Origin: JACCTI01 sp038237435
GTDB lineage: Bacteria > Verrucomicrobiota > Verrucomicrobiia > Chthoniobacterales > UBA10450
DNA length: 64,000 nt
Reading direction: 5' to 3'
Assembly (NCBI GenBank): GCA_038237435.1
Contig: JBBRYT010000001.1
Coordinates: 1-64,000, forward strand
The number at the start of each line of letters is the position of its first letter. Position 1 is the stretch's first letter. The translations under genes and the position numbers were made by a program. Shown piece by piece: positions 7,150-19,400 of the stretch. The notes beneath the pieces were generated by a model, which worked only from the letters and a program-made list of their open reading frames with translations, did no database searches and was not told the DNA's origin.

Positions 7150-7869
7150 CTAATGCTTGTTAGCTACGGCTCGATAGTCACTGTAGGTACTTACGGTGTG
7201 CGCTTTTCCGGTTTGGCCCAGCCCCGAGCCGGTCAGGTCGACGATCTGTTCTGCCAGAAAAGGTCTCCCATCCGGTCCCATGCGGTAGTGCGAGGTAGAC
7301 TCATAACGGTCGAGCTTCGCAATCAGCTTGATGCGCATCGGCTTGATCGTGACCTGGACCTGCTCGACAAATGGGGTTCCATTTCCGTCACCCGCCGTAG
7401 CGTCGAGGGTAGCATTCTGCGATACATCACTGTCCATGACCAGGAGCGTGTCTTTGGGAAGAGTGGCAAAGTGAAATGTCACTTTGCCATGCGTATCAGT
7501 TGAGCTACTGGCGGGACTGGCGAAGTAGGTAGCTAGCCGGTAGTAACCGGGCACGCGCCGCTTCGGAAGTCCTTTCCGAAAACTGTTTAGATCTTCGGCA
7601 GAAGGAGCGGTGTTGTCGACCGAGACCAAAGTCCAGCGCGAATCGGTCGGCTTACTCGGATCGTATTTCTCAACTATAACCTTCTGCTCGGCTTTGCCGT
7701 TCGAGGTCGAGTCGGTGCGGGAGGTGCGGGTAAAAGCATAGTCATTCGCGCTTAGGCTTTGCGCTTGCGACAGAATGCGTTGCTTTAGTTCATCTGGTTT
7801 GTTTTGCGCGAGAGCGATCGAGCCCAGATAGAGCGACGCGATAATTATTGAAGGAGGGGTTAGGGTCAT
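7150..7869 (-). CDS. Secreted protein of unknown function
   Basis: 239 residues with an N-terminal hydrophobic signal (PPSIIIASLYLGSIALAQ, ~5-22) and a soluble, Thr/Ser-rich mature part without Cys. I do not recognise the family. The mature part ends in a beta-rich section (FVEQVQVTIKPMRIKLIAKL, then SHYRMGPDGRPFLAEQI). It lies 17 bases after the ADOP-type permease in the same direction and is presumably co-expressed. It could be a periplasmic partner of that permease, but this is only positional. Confidence 0.6.
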   Translation of the reverse strand: MTLTPPSIIIASLYLGSIALAQNKPDELKQRILSQAQSLSANDYAFTRTSRTDSTSNGKAEQKVIVEKYDPSKPTDSRWTLVSVDNTAPSAEDLNSFRKGLPKRRVPGYYRLATYFASPASSSTDTHGKVTFHFATLPKDTLLVMDSDVSQNATLDATAGDGNGTPFVEQVQVTIKPMRIKLIAKLDRYESTSHYRMGPDGRPFLAEQIVDLTGSGLGQTGKAHTVSTYSDYRAVANKH

Positions 7870-7886
7870 ATTGTTTTTCGTTTACC

Positions 7887-10307
7887 TCACTCTGCACGCA
7901 GAGCTTCGATGGGATTGATGCGGGCGGCGCGCTGAGCAGGTAGCCAAGAGGCGACCAGGGCGATAGTAATGAGCAAGATGGTGGTGCCGAACAGCACGAG
8001 CGGACTGTTGAAGTGCATGCCAGGATTGCGCGCGGGCAGGAAGCGAGACAGACCTAGCGCACCAACGAGTCCGAAAGCAGATCCGATAACCGCCAGTTTT
8101 GCTCCGGAAGTTAGGACGATACTAGTAATGTCTTTGATAGATGCTCCCAAGGCGAAGCGAATCGCGAACTCGCTCGTGCGTTGCGCCATTGTGCGCGCGA
8201 TAACGCCGTAGATACCTAACGAGGCCAAGGCGAGGCCGAGCACCGCGAAAGCGATAAGCATGTCCCGCAAGAGAGCGGATTGGTAGTTAGCCCGGTCGAT
8301 CGTTAGGTCAGCAGCTTGTAACTGGCGGACTGGAAGATCGGGGTCTAATTCCGTCATGACATTGCGGATAGCCGGGACCATGGTAGAAGGTGCGACGCCT
8401 GTCGCGCGCACGGCGATCTCATTGTAGGATTGCGGGCTCTGAGCCATTGCCTGATAAAGTTGGAAGGTAACAGGGCCCGGATCGGGCATAACCGATTTCA
8501 CATCGGCTGCGATGCCGACGATTTCGCCCCATTGCGGGTTTCCGGTGCCGGTCTGCGCGAGATGACGACCTATCGGGTTCTCTTTACCAAAAAGTCCTAT
8601 AGCCATGTTCTGGCTAATGATAAAGACCTTCGGCGAAGTAAGAGTGTCGCGCTCGCTAAATGGGCGGCCCGCAAGGATGCGCGTGGCATAAGTGTCGAAG
8701 TAACGCGGACTAATAGTGTTAACCAACGCGGCCGGTTCGTGCCCGGGTTGCGGTAGCTCGCGGCCTTCTACCAGATAGTTACGGACGTCACCCCAATTGA
8801 AGAAGGGCGTGAAAGACGAGATGCTAACCGCTTCGATACCCGGAAGAGAGTGCAGTCGTTCGACCGTGAGACGGTGGAAGGTGTTTATCTTTTCGGGATC
8901 GGCGTAGTTCGCGGCAGGTAGGACAACTGTTCCGCTAACCAGGTGTTCAGATTGCCAGCCGTCGCGCGTGGTATTCAAGTCATTAAGGCCGCGAATGTAG
9001 AGCGCGGCACCTGCCAGTAAGACCATGGCGAGCGCGAACTGTCCGACGATAAGACTGTGACGGAAGCGTTGGTGACCGCGACCTCCCGTCATGCCGCGCG
9101 CGCCACTTTTTAACGTATTGTTGACGTTAAGACGCAGAGCGAAAAGGGCCGGCGCAAGCCCGAAGACCACAGCTGTGAGCAGCGATGCCGCAAAGGCCCA
9201 TCCGAGCACGTGCCAGTCGAGGCTAAGGACAACACCTTCTCCATTGTCGCCGATTGATCGAACAGCGAGCCAATCAGCAATCCATTGCGCGACGAGAATC
9301 GCGCAGGCACCGCCAGCTAAAGCTAGTAAGAGCGACTCGGCGATCAACGGACGTAGTAGGTGTGACCGCGAGGCGCCCAGCGCGGAACGCACGGCGAACT
9401 CTCGCGCGCGCGCCATGGTGCGAGCGAGAAGCAGGTTGGCCAGATTCGAGCAGGCGATAAGTAGGACAAATCCTGAAAGTCCCACTAGCATGAAGATGCT
9501 TTGACCGCCTCTGGTCAGGATAGATCCATTGAAAGAAACAGCGTGCCAGGTGCTGCCTGCGTTTACCTCGGGAAAATCAGTCGCTAGTCGCGCGCCAAAG
9601 GTCGCGATAAAGCTGTCTGCCCTCGCTTGCGAGAGCGTGTCGCGGTGGCGACCAATGAGTCGCAGAATTGTGCTGCGACGGTCGGTGGACTTTTCCTGGT
9701 CGAGCGCCATTGGGCGGAAGAAGTCGAAAGCACCGAGGTGGCGCCAATCGTTAAACGAAGCGGGTAACACACCGATGATCTCATGCGGCTGGCCATCGAC
9801 GCGAATGATGCGCCCGATCACATCACGCTTGCCCCCGAAACGTTGTTGCCAGCAACGCTGACTAAGGATAAGGACGCGACCGTTACCAGGCAGATCTTCT
9901 TGCCGAAGAAAATCGCGGCCTAACTCAGGTTGCACGCGCAGAACGGCGAACAAGTTCGCGCTCGTCCGGAGACCGGTAATCATCTCAGCGGGTTGACCCG
10001 GCTCAGAAAGGCTAGTGTCGGACGGCGTATAAGCGGCAATCTCTCCATAACCTTGCATCTCTCGCCGCAGATCGATGAAGTCCGCAGGAGAAATCCGGCC
10101 ATGAGGGTTTTGCGCCGTGGCCCGGTCGATCCGCTCAAGTTGTTCGCTATTCGGATAAGGGAGCGGTTTGATGAGGATCGTATTAACCGCGCTGAACATG
10201 GCGGTGTTAGCGCCAATGCCAAGGCCAAGCGTAATAACCGCGAGAAGAGCGAAGCCCGGGCTGCGCGCGAGCGAACGCGCAGCTAGTCGGAAGTTTGATA
10301 ATAACAC
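7887..10307 (-). CDS. ADOP-type ABC transporter permease (MacB/FtsX-like)
   Basis: An 806-residue permease. Topology is TM1 near residue 20 (AVITLGLGIGANTAMFSAVN), a large MacB_PCD periplasmic domain, three FtsX-type TMs at ~270-400 (IFMLVGLSGFVLLIACSNLA), a second periplasmic domain and a final FtsX domain at ~690-806 ending INPIEALRAE. This duplicated MacB_PCD-FtsX layout is the ADOP family common in Acidobacteriota and Verrucomicrobiota. Such permeases normally need an ATPase; the only one nearby is the operon's own at 12735-13610. Substrate unknown. Gaps of 17 and 13 bases place it inside the long operon. Confidence 0.85.
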   Translation of the reverse strand: MLLSNFRLAARSLARSPGFALLAVITLGLGIGANTAMFSAVNTILIKPLPYPNSEQLERIDRATAQNPHGRISPADFIDLRREMQGYGEIAAYTPSDTSLSEPGQPAEMITGLRTSANLFAVLRVQPELGRDFLRQEDLPGNGRVLILSQRCWQQRFGGKRDVIGRIIRVDGQPHEIIGVLPASFNDWRHLGAFDFFRPMALDQEKSTDRRSTILRLIGRHRDTLSQARADSFIATFGARLATDFPEVNAGSTWHAVSFNGSILTRGGQSIFMLVGLSGFVLLIACSNLANLLLARTMARAREFAVRSALGASRSHLLRPLIAESLLLALAGGACAILVAQWIADWLAVRSIGDNGEGVVLSLDWHVLGWAFAASLLTAVVFGLAPALFALRLNVNNTLKSGARGMTGGRGHQRFRHSLIVGQFALAMVLLAGAALYIRGLNDLNTTRDGWQSEHLVSGTVVLPAANYADPEKINTFHRLTVERLHSLPGIEAVSISSFTPFFNWGDVRNYLVEGRELPQPGHEPAALVNTISPRYFDTYATRILAGRPFSERDTLTSPKVFIISQNMAIGLFGKENPIGRHLAQTGTGNPQWGEIVGIAADVKSVMPDPGPVTFQLYQAMAQSPQSYNEIAVRATGVAPSTMVPAIRNVMTELDPDLPVRQLQAADLTIDRANYQSALLRDMLIAFAVLGLALASLGIYGVIARTMAQRTSEFAIRFALGASIKDITSIVLTSGAKLAVIGSAFGLVGALGLSRFLPARNPGMHFNSPLVLFGTTILLITIALVASWLPAQRAARINPIEALRAE

Positions 10308-10320
10308 AAAGTTAACTTCT

Positions 10321-11040
10321 TTAAGTTGATTCGTTAGGTATCCGTATGCCTTTGATGAGCAACCAAAGGCCTAGACCGACCTCATAGAAAAACATCGGCA
10401 TCATACAGATCATGCCCACGGTGTTGGCTAAGCCTGGGAATACCATGCTGGCCAAATTGATCAGGCCGAGGAGAAGCGAAGCGACGATGCCTAAAATTGC
10501 CAGCGGGCTAGGAATATAATGCGACTTCAGCCATAGATAGCTAAACACGGTGGAACCCAGACCGAGAAACATGAATCCGATGTTGAAGCCAGCTCCCCAC
10601 ACGCGGTAAAGCGCAGACACGAGGGTAGACAGTTGGTTCGCGTCGAACACTTGGACGGAGTCAGTGCCACGCAAGAGAGCCATGATGGCGAAGCCGTTCA
10701 AAGTGATAACAGCGAGTGTAAAATTTTCGGCTAGCCGCCAGAAGGTTGCCAGTAATGCTATGTTCCGATTGATCGGCTTGAGGATAACGTAAAGGGCCGA
10801 TACCAGGATGATGACACCCACGACCGTGAGTAGATCGCTGGCGATGCTGATGCGAAAAAGCCGTTCGGACGCAGTGATATTCCGAACCGTCTGCAAAGCG
10901 TCGCCAGGGACGATCAAGGGGACGCGCACCGCGAACCCAAAGATCGAGGTCGCCATCGTAAAGAGATAAAGGAAGCCGACGACTTTAGCGGCGGTATGTT
11001 GAGACGGCTGTAACTGGTTGCTCGATGTTGCGGTGTTCAT
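10321..11040 (-). CDS. DUF4386-family membrane protein (copy 1)
   Basis: 239 residues, about six membrane segments (VVGFLYLFTMATSIFGFAV, LLTVVGVIILVSALYVILKP, LGIVASLLLGLINLASMV and others). The arrangement and the N-terminal TAAKVVGFLYLFTMATSIF fit DUF4386, a family of unknown function often next to ABC or stress-response genes. It is a diverged paralogue of the next gene. The 12-base gap upstream contains two core-like heptamers, GTTAGGA and ACTCGTTAGCC. Role unknown; possibly an envelope-stress accessory of the operon. Confidence 0.75.
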   Translation of the reverse strand: MNTATSSNQLQPSQHTAAKVVGFLYLFTMATSIFGFAVRVPLIVPGDALQTVRNITASERLFRISIASDLLTVVGVIILVSALYVILKPINRNIALLATFWRLAENFTLAVITLNGFAIMALLRGTDSVQVFDANQLSTLVSALYRVWGAGFNIGFMFLGLGSTVFSYLWLKSHYIPSPLAILGIVASLLLGLINLASMVFPGLANTVGMICMMPMFFYEVGLGLWLLIKGIRIPNEST

Positions 11041-11052
11041 AGTTAGGACTCG

Positions 11053-11775
11053 TTAGCCAGCGATCGCTGCGCTGGCCTGATCCTTCCATCGTTTAACGTT
11101 GACACCTCTTGCGAGGAACCAAAAGGTCAGCGCCCCTTCCCCGAGAAGGCCGCCAGCCGCGACGAAGGGTAAGAGATAAGCCTTGAATGGAAGCGAAAGG
11201 ACGTTGGCGAAGCTATTGGTCAGGTAACACACGCTCGTAACCACGAGCAGCGTTCCCAAAATTCGCGGCAGGAAGTTCGAGCGGCGAATCAGATAACCAA
11301 TCGAAAGGACGTGTAGCCCAAAAAATACCAGACCGATATCGTTAGCCTGCAGACTCAAGGTGAGAAACGCGAGCGCCTGCGCCTGCAACTGCTCCGCCGT
11401 AAATACGCTCAGGTAGTGCGCGCCGCCTAGTAGATGGACAGGAGCGAGAAACAGAAGACCGCTAACGGCGCCCATGCCGCAACCGACCAGGCTGAAGAAC
11501 GCTCCGAGCAGAGAGACGTTTCTGTTTACTGGCTTGAGCAAGACATAGACGAGTAGCGTGACAGCGAGATAGCAGCTCGTGGCAATGAGATTGGCTGCAG
11601 CAGCCAGACGATATAAGGACTCGTGGCCAGTGATATTGGCGGCCGTACCCACGGCGTCACCAGCTACGACGAACCTGCCGCCGGCAAAGAAGGCGAACAT
11701 GCTCGTTACGATGGTCATTAACCAAAAGAAGCCGGCCGCCCTGGCTCTGCTTATTACATCTGTCTCCGTGCTCAC
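11053..11775 (-). CDS. DUF4386-family membrane protein (copy 2)
   Basis: 240 residues with GTG start (11773-11775). It shows the DUF4386 pattern: RAAGFFWLMTIVTSMFAFFA near the N terminus, then LVYVLLKPVNRNVSLLGAFF, which aligns with YVILKPINRNIALLATFW of copy 1, and C-terminal helices. Tandem duplication followed by divergence is evident. It sits 21 bases after the ABC permease stop; that gap holds ATTCGTTAGGC (11777-11787), a variant of the dispersed word. Function unknown. Confidence 0.75.
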   Translation of the reverse strand: MSTETDVISRARAAGFFWLMTIVTSMFAFFAGGRFVVAGDAVGTAANITGHESLYRLAAAANLIATSCYLAVTLLVYVLLKPVNRNVSLLGAFFSLVGCGMGAVSGLLFLAPVHLLGGAHYLSVFTAEQLQAQALAFLTLSLQANDIGLVFFGLHVLSIGYLIRRSNFLPRILGTLLVVTSVCYLTNSFANVLSLPFKAYLLPFVAAGGLLGEGALTFWFLARGVNVKRWKDQASAAIAG

Positions 11776-11796
11776 GATTCGTTAGGCGACTGCCAA

Positions 11797-12738
11797 TCAA
11801 ATAGGACCTTGGGAGCGGCGAAATCGCACCGCTACCGCCACGCAAGTAGCGGCGAAGATCAAACCGAGCCAAAGACCTGGCGAAGTCAGATACCTTCCGG
11901 GCGTGAGTTGGCTAAAGGAATCCAGGGTAGGAATGTGCTGCCCATGCTGTATCTGGACAGAAGCAGCGCTGAAGTCGAAGGCTTCCGCGCCGAAGCTAAA
12001 CAAGCGATTCTTCACGAAAGAATAGAAGTGCGAAGTATTGAAGGTGACCCATTCGAAGATGCTGATGACGGCGAAGGGCAAGATCGCCCAAAGAAAGGTG
12101 GCGCGGCGTGCCCAAGAGGAGACGAGAAGACACCAGCCGTAGGTGGGCGCGTGCCATAGTGCGAGCACAACCAAGCCGTAGAGAAGGAAGACGGATTGTC
12201 GAAGCATCGGAAAATGTTGCCAAGTCATCGATGCACTTAGTCCGTTCATCGATAGGACTATTGAGCCCGCGATGAGCATGAAGAGTTGGGTCGCAACAAT
12301 GATGAAGAAGCTAACCAGCGGCAGCACGATGAGAGCCACGCTTGCTTTCGCCAGCACGCTCGTGAGATCGGACACGGGGAGCGATTTCCAGAAAAGGATG
12401 CTACGATCGCGACGTTCGCCGTAGAGCGCATCGAGACAGTAGAAGATGCCAACAATGATTCCGGTCATAAGAATCACCATCGCGGCTATGCTATAGGGTA
12501 GTTGAATTGCAGCATGTCGAACCGACTCATCGAGTAACAGTGCGGCACGTCGTCGCTGCGGAAAATGACCGATGCTGACTAAGAAGCCGAAGACAATAAC
12601 TGCGGCGGCGATGAGAGGCCCGATGTAAATTGATTTGTTTTCCCACAATTCCCGGCGAACCGACCAATAGAGTGGCCGCGTTGGCGTGCTCGCAGATGGT
12701 TTGTTAGGTACTTCGGTGATAATATTAGAGGCGTTCAT
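11797..12738 (-). CDS. ABC-2-type transporter permease
   Basis: 313 residues, about six TM segments (YIGPLIAAAVIVFGFLVSIG, SIAAMVILMTGIIVGIFYC, LIVLPLVSFFIIVATQLFML, and a C-terminal LWLGLIFAATCVAVAVRFRR). LYGERRDRSILFWKSLPVSD is the typical cytoplasmic coupling segment of ABC-2 permeases. Its ATG overlaps the ATPase stop by 4 bases, so the two subunits are translationally coupled. With the GntR gene this resembles the Ytr/Bce-like exporters for lipid- or cell-wall-active compounds. Substrate unproven. Confidence 0.88.
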   Translation of the reverse strand: MNASNIITEVPNKPSASTPTRPLYWSVRRELWENKSIYIGPLIAAAVIVFGFLVSIGHFPQRRRAALLLDESVRHAAIQLPYSIAAMVILMTGIIVGIFYCLDALYGERRDRSILFWKSLPVSDLTSVLAKASVALIVLPLVSFFIIVATQLFMLIAGSIVLSMNGLSASMTWQHFPMLRQSVFLLYGLVVLALWHAPTYGWCLLVSSWARRATFLWAILPFAVISIFEWVTFNTSHFYSFVKNRLFSFGAEAFDFSAASVQIQHGQHIPTLDSFSQLTPGRYLTSPGLWLGLIFAATCVAVAVRFRRSQGPI

Positions 12739-13610
12739 TTAACCTCTCCTTGCCGTTCGCTGGCTTTGCTGCCCATGACGGCGACGAACAAGTCGGCTAT
12801 GCTAGGTCGGCGCACCTCGCCCAGGGCGGCAAGCTGGTTGCGGTCGGCACTATCGAAAAGCAGGACGCTTCGACCGAAAACCGGACGCTCGTGCATTGGT
12901 TTGAGCGCGTGGGCGGCGGCTAGTTGTTCTGGATTCACCATTACTTCAAGGTAACGCGAATCAAATTCTTCCATGCTGCATTCGAGAACGATGCGGCCAT
13001 GGTTGATGAACATGAGATCGGTCAGGACATCCTGGATCTCTTCTACCTGATGGGTTGTGACGATGATGGTGCGGGTGCCATCGAAGTAATCGTTCAGGAG
13101 CGAGTCGTAGAACTGTTTGCGATAAAGGATGTCTAAGCCCAAGGTTGGCTCGTCCAGCACGAGTAACTTCGCGTCAATCGCCATGATCAAAGCAAGATGT
13201 AGTTGAGCTACCATGCCTTTGGACAATTCTCTGACCTTGCTGCTGCGCTTAATTGTCGTCTGAGCGAGCAGTCCTTCCGCTTTCGCGCGATCGAAACGCG
13301 AATGCACCCCGCCGACGTAATCAAGCAGCTGAGTAACTCGAATCCAGCGCGGCAGGACCGCGACGTCAGCGATGAAACAGACATCGCGCATAAGTTGATC
13401 GCGCGCGGACCAGGGATCGCGGCCCAGGACCGTTAGCTCCCCCTCATAGTCGGTCAGGCCGAGAATAGCATTTAGCGCCGTTGTCTTGCCCGCGCCGTTA
13501 GGACCTATCAATCCAAGGATACGGCCTTCTTCGACACGAAGGTTGATACCTTCTAACGCGATCGTTGTGCCAAAGGTCTTACGCAGTCCGTTAGCTTCTA
13601 TGCATGCCAT
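12735..13610 (-). CDS. ABC transporter ATP-binding protein
   Basis: 291-residue ATPase. Walker A GPNGAGKTTA (~36-45), degenerate signature LSKGMVAQLHLAL (~129; LSGGQ replaced by LSKGM, as is common in YtrB-like ATPases), Walker B LLVLDEPTLGLD (~149) and switch His TTHQVEE (~185). The C-terminal extension of ~70 residues is typical for drug-export ATPases. It begins 2 bases after the GntR stop and overlaps the permease start, so it is the second cistron of the operon. Confidence 0.92.
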   Translation of the reverse strand: MACIEANGLRKTFGTTIALEGINLRVEEGRILGLIGPNGAGKTTALNAILGLTDYEGELTVLGRDPWSARDQLMRDVCFIADVAVLPRWIRVTQLLDYVGGVHSRFDRAKAEGLLAQTTIKRSSKVRELSKGMVAQLHLALIMAIDAKLLVLDEPTLGLDILYRKQFYDSLLNDYFDGTRTIIVTTHQVEEIQDVLTDLMFINHGRIVLECSMEEFDSRYLEVMVNPEQLAAAHALKPMHERPVFGRSVLLFDSADRNQLAALGEVRRPSIADLFVAVMGSKASERQGEVK

Positions 13611-13612
13611 GC

Positions 13613-13996
13613 TCAGCGTTCCTTTCTAGCTTTAGTCGAACGGCGGTTGACGGCCTCGAGTAGTTCTTCGGTAGTCAACCCGAGCCGCTCGATGGCTGCC
13701 GCCACCCGTGGCCAATGTTCGGTCAGAAATTTCCGCCGTTCGCCTTGGAGTAAGCGATTGTACGCGCCGTTCTTAACAAACATGCCGAGGCCTCGCCGCG
13801 TTTCGACGAGCTGCTCATCGACTAATTCCTGGTAAGCTTTGAGCACGGTCAGAGGATTGACCCGATTCTCGGCTGCGACGTTGCGCACGGACGGCAACGC
13901 ATCAGTTTCCTTCAGCGTGCCATCGAGAATCATGTGCACGACGCGGTCCCGCAGTTGTCGATAAATCGGCTGACTATCATTCCACTCACGGTTCAT
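13613..13996 (-). CDS. GntR-family (YtrA-like) transcriptional repressor
   Basis: 127 residues: an N-terminal winged helix (PIYRQLRDRVVHMILDG, LPSVRNVAAENRVNPLTVLKAYQELV, VETRRGLGMFV) and only a short C-terminal helical tail, the YtrA subfamily architecture. The ATG at 13994-13996 is preferred over a GTG at 14006-14008 because AGGTGG lies 8 bases before it. It is the first gene of the run reaching 3279, next to its ABC pair as in ytr operons. The palindrome at 14066-14089 is the likely operator, so the operon is probably self-repressed and induced by envelope stress. Confidence 0.88.
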   Translation of the reverse strand: MNREWNDSQPIYRQLRDRVVHMILDGTLKETDALPSVRNVAAENRVNPLTVLKAYQELVDEQLVETRRGLGMFVKNGAYNRLLQGERRKFLTEHWPRVAAAIERLGLTTEELLEAVNRRSTKARKER

Positions 13997-14065
13997 CCTA
14001 GAGTCCACCTGGCCCTCGGCCGAAGTATGCCGGGCACTGCTGTAAATCGGATTCGCTCCCTCATT

Positions 14066-14089
14066 GGTGATGTAGTTAACTACATCACC
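14066..14089. promoter_or_regulatory. Perfect 24-base palindrome, probable GntR/YtrA operator
   Basis: Half-site GGTGATGTAGTT is followed directly by its exact reverse complement, with no spacer. It lies 70 bases upstream of the GntR start. A TTGCTA hexamer about 17 bases before TTAACT on the minus strand suggests the promoter overlaps the palindrome (weak -10). Perfect 24-base symmetry immediately upstream of an autoregulator is strong evidence for an operator. No second copy was noticed in the window. Confidence 0.8.
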
Positions 14090-14258
14090 GATTCGCTAGC
14101 AAGCCTTTTTTACTTTTTTATTTCGCCGGGCCGGGCGTGAGGATTTCTAAGGCGGGAATAGCCGCCGCTGAGTGAGAAAAAAATCTCCCGCACTTAGCTA
14201 GACTCGAGCGAGAATACGAGCGGCCGGCTTCCGGAGGTGCAGCGACAGGCGGCCGCAC

Positions 14259-16298
<2,040 letters not shown>

Positions 16299-16443
16299 AA
16301 AAAATGCGCGCTGTTGTCGCGCAGGAAAAGGCTAACATGGTAATTCGGCATTGCAAAAGAGCACGATGCAGGCCGAGGGGCACGAACCGTGCGGTCGTTG
16401 CGCCACTCCAGGGGACGAACTACTTTAAACTCCCGATAAACTC

Positions 16444-19400
16444 ATGCCCGAAACGACGGAAAAAACTTTAGCGGACAAAATCGATCGTGCCGTGCAACGG
16501 GTTACGCCGTTTGCCTATCGCATGCGTCGAAAAGGCCGGCGCTTTATGCGTCGCGCGATGCGTCGTCCGCGGAGTGTGGCGGAGGGTCCGAATCTATTGC
16601 CGCTGCTCATCCAGGTGCTGGCGAGTTTTTCCAAAGCCGACGGCGTGCTCTTGGAAGAGGAAATCGACTCCTCCTTGGGTTTTCTTCGCTACGACTATCC
16701 GGAAGCGGTTTACTCCGAGCTTCGCCAGCTTTTCCGGCAGGCACTTTACGAGCAACAGGACCTGGGCGCGATGGCGCAGAAACTTTCCGTCTCTCTCAGC
16801 CCGGATCGCAAGATCATGCTCGGCGTTCAGCTTTATGATTTGATTTCGCAAGCGGGCCTGAAGCAGGAACAAGTCGTCGCCTTTTACTCCTTCATGTCGC
16901 AACTCGGCATGGCGGCACAGGCGATCGATATCGTTTACCAGCTCAACGCTTCGGAAGATTCCGATCAGTCCATTTATCAACGCGGTGCGTCGCCCCTCGA
17001 GTCACTTTCCTTTGGGCCGAATGGTTCGTCTGATGTCCTGATCAAGAGTCTGGGCGAAGAGGACCGGCTGCTCTCGTTTCGTTATCACGATCTGATTCTG
17101 CTGAAGAATTACAGCACGCAATCGATCTCGGTGCGTGGACGTCCGCTCTTGCGCGGCGGTTTTTGTCGTATTTATCCGGGCCAGCGCATTCTCGTGGGCG
17201 ATCACGTTCTCACCTACCAGGAGCTGGCGGCTTACTTCAACGCGAAGAAGAACGTTTCGCTGCCGCAAATTTTTGTGCGGGTGCCAAGAGACGCCGATCA
17301 GGTGCAGCTGGAACGCGCCAAGTCCCGCGAAAGTTCACTCGAGATTACCTTTGGTTTGAAGGTGCGCGTGAAAGCCTTGCGCGATGTCGATGCCGTGATC
17401 AACGGCGTGAGATTAAAAGCCGGCAAAGTAGTCGAAGCCACGCTGGACGATCGTATCGTTTTTCACAACGACAGCGAAATGGACTTGTTAGACCTGCGCC
17501 GGCGCGCCCGCGCCATGGGCGGTCGCTTCCAACTCAAAGCGGCCAAGTCGGAATATCTCGTCTCGAATAATCCCAGCTTGCTCGAAGCCGATGACATTTT
17601 GCTTTCCCCCGGAACGAGCGGCGACGTCTTGCTGAAAATTTTTTGCGATTACGACGCGCTCACCGGGATGCTGGAGGTCATCGAAGCCGATCGGCCGATC
17701 ATGGTCGGCGACCTGGTCGTGCGCAGCGGCACGGCGCCGTTGCAAGATGGCGACACCATCCGCATCGATGTCGGCCAATTTCTGCGCTGCAATTTTTCCG
17801 AGCGTATCATCGAGGAAGAGCGCAACATTATTCGCAGCCTCGAAGTGGCAGATCTGAATCATCGCTTCGGCAATTCTGAAGTCGCGCTCGATAGCATTTC
17901 CTTCGCGGTCAACCGCGGCGAGCTCGTTTGCGTGATGGGTGCGAGCGGCTCCGGCAAAAGTACTTTGCTCAAAGTTCTCGGAGGCCAGTTGCAGCCGAGT
18001 AACGGGAAAGTTTTGCTTAACGATCAGTCGCTTTACGACAATCTCGACGACCTCAAACGCTACGTCAGTTACGTCCCGCAGGATGATGCCTTCGATGAAA
18101 ATCTGACTATCGGCGAGAACCTGCAATTCGCCGCGGCCGTTCGCTCGCCGCATTTGTCGCGACGCGATCGCACGCGCCGACTCGAAAGCAAACTGGTCGA
18201 GCTCGGACTAAGCGAAAGAAAAGACAGTATCGTCGGCAGTCCGGTAAAAAAAACCCTGAGCGGCGGCGAACGAAAACGTCTCAACATCGGGCTCGATATG
18301 ATCGGCAACGCCGACGTTTATCTTTTCGACGAGCCGACGTCCGGTCTGTCGTCGAAAGATTCCGAGCACGTGATCGAAATTGTGCGCGGGATGGCGCACA
18401 ACAAAATCATCCTCGTCACCATCCATCAGCCGAGCTCAAAACTTTTCCAGATGTTTCACAAAGCGATCCTCTTCGATCGCGGCGGCAAGCTGGTTTTCTT
18501 CGGCACGCCTAACGACATGTTGCGCTACTTCGCGGAAGCGGAGCATCAGCATCAATTCGGCGCCGACCTCGGCGCCTGTCCGTCATGCGGCACGACGCGG
18601 CCGGAATTCATTTTTGATGTTCTGGAAACTCCGCTGCGCGACATTAGCGGCGACGTTATCTACGAAGAAAATAATCGCGGCCAGCTCGTCGCCGCCCGCC
18701 GTTATTCGCCGGATTTCTGGCGGGATAAATACGAAGCGTTTCGCCTCATCCAGGACGTCAAACAAGTCTCGCTCAAACGCGAACCGGTCGCTCCGCTGCC
18801 GACCGAACCTGAAAAGAAAACACTTCGCTCGCCCATCCGCTGGCACGATGAATGGACACAACTTCGCACGCTCTTGAGCCGCGCTTTCATCAGCAAATTG
18901 CGTAATCGCGGAAATCTGCGCATCACCATCGGCGCCGCGCCGTTGCTCGCGGTTCTGGTTGCGACCTTGTTACGTTATTCCGACAGCGGCAGCTACGATT
19001 TCGCGTCGGCCTTTCACATTCCTATGTATCTCTTCCTCGCGCTGCTGGTGGCGATGTTCCTTTCGCTAACCAACAGCGTCGACGACGTGGTGGCTGATCG
19101 CCCCGTATTGGAGCGAGAGCGCAATCTCAATATTCGCCTGCCGTACTACATCCTGGCGAAAATCATGTCCCTCGGCGTTTTCGCTCTGGTGCAATGCACG
19201 CTCTTCGTCCTCATTGGAAATTACCTGCTCGAAGTGCGAGGGATGTTTTGGATTCACCTTGGACTGATGTTCATGACCGCGGTCGGGGCACTCGCGCTCG
19301 GCCTCGTCGTTTCGTCGCTGGTCGCGAATGCAAAGAGCGCGGCCAACATCGTTCCGCTGATTTTGATTCCGCAGATTTTGATGAGCGGCGCGATGCTCAA

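Noticed and set aside
3279..13610. Operon genes as integron cassettes, since core heptamers lie between them
   Set aside because: Gaps are 2-70 bases and lack paired cores and arms, so no attC can be present; the heptamers are members of the dispersed word family.
17488..18153. 221-codon minus-strand frame inside the large ABC gene
   Set aside because: Antisense of the ATPase region, no family resemblance.
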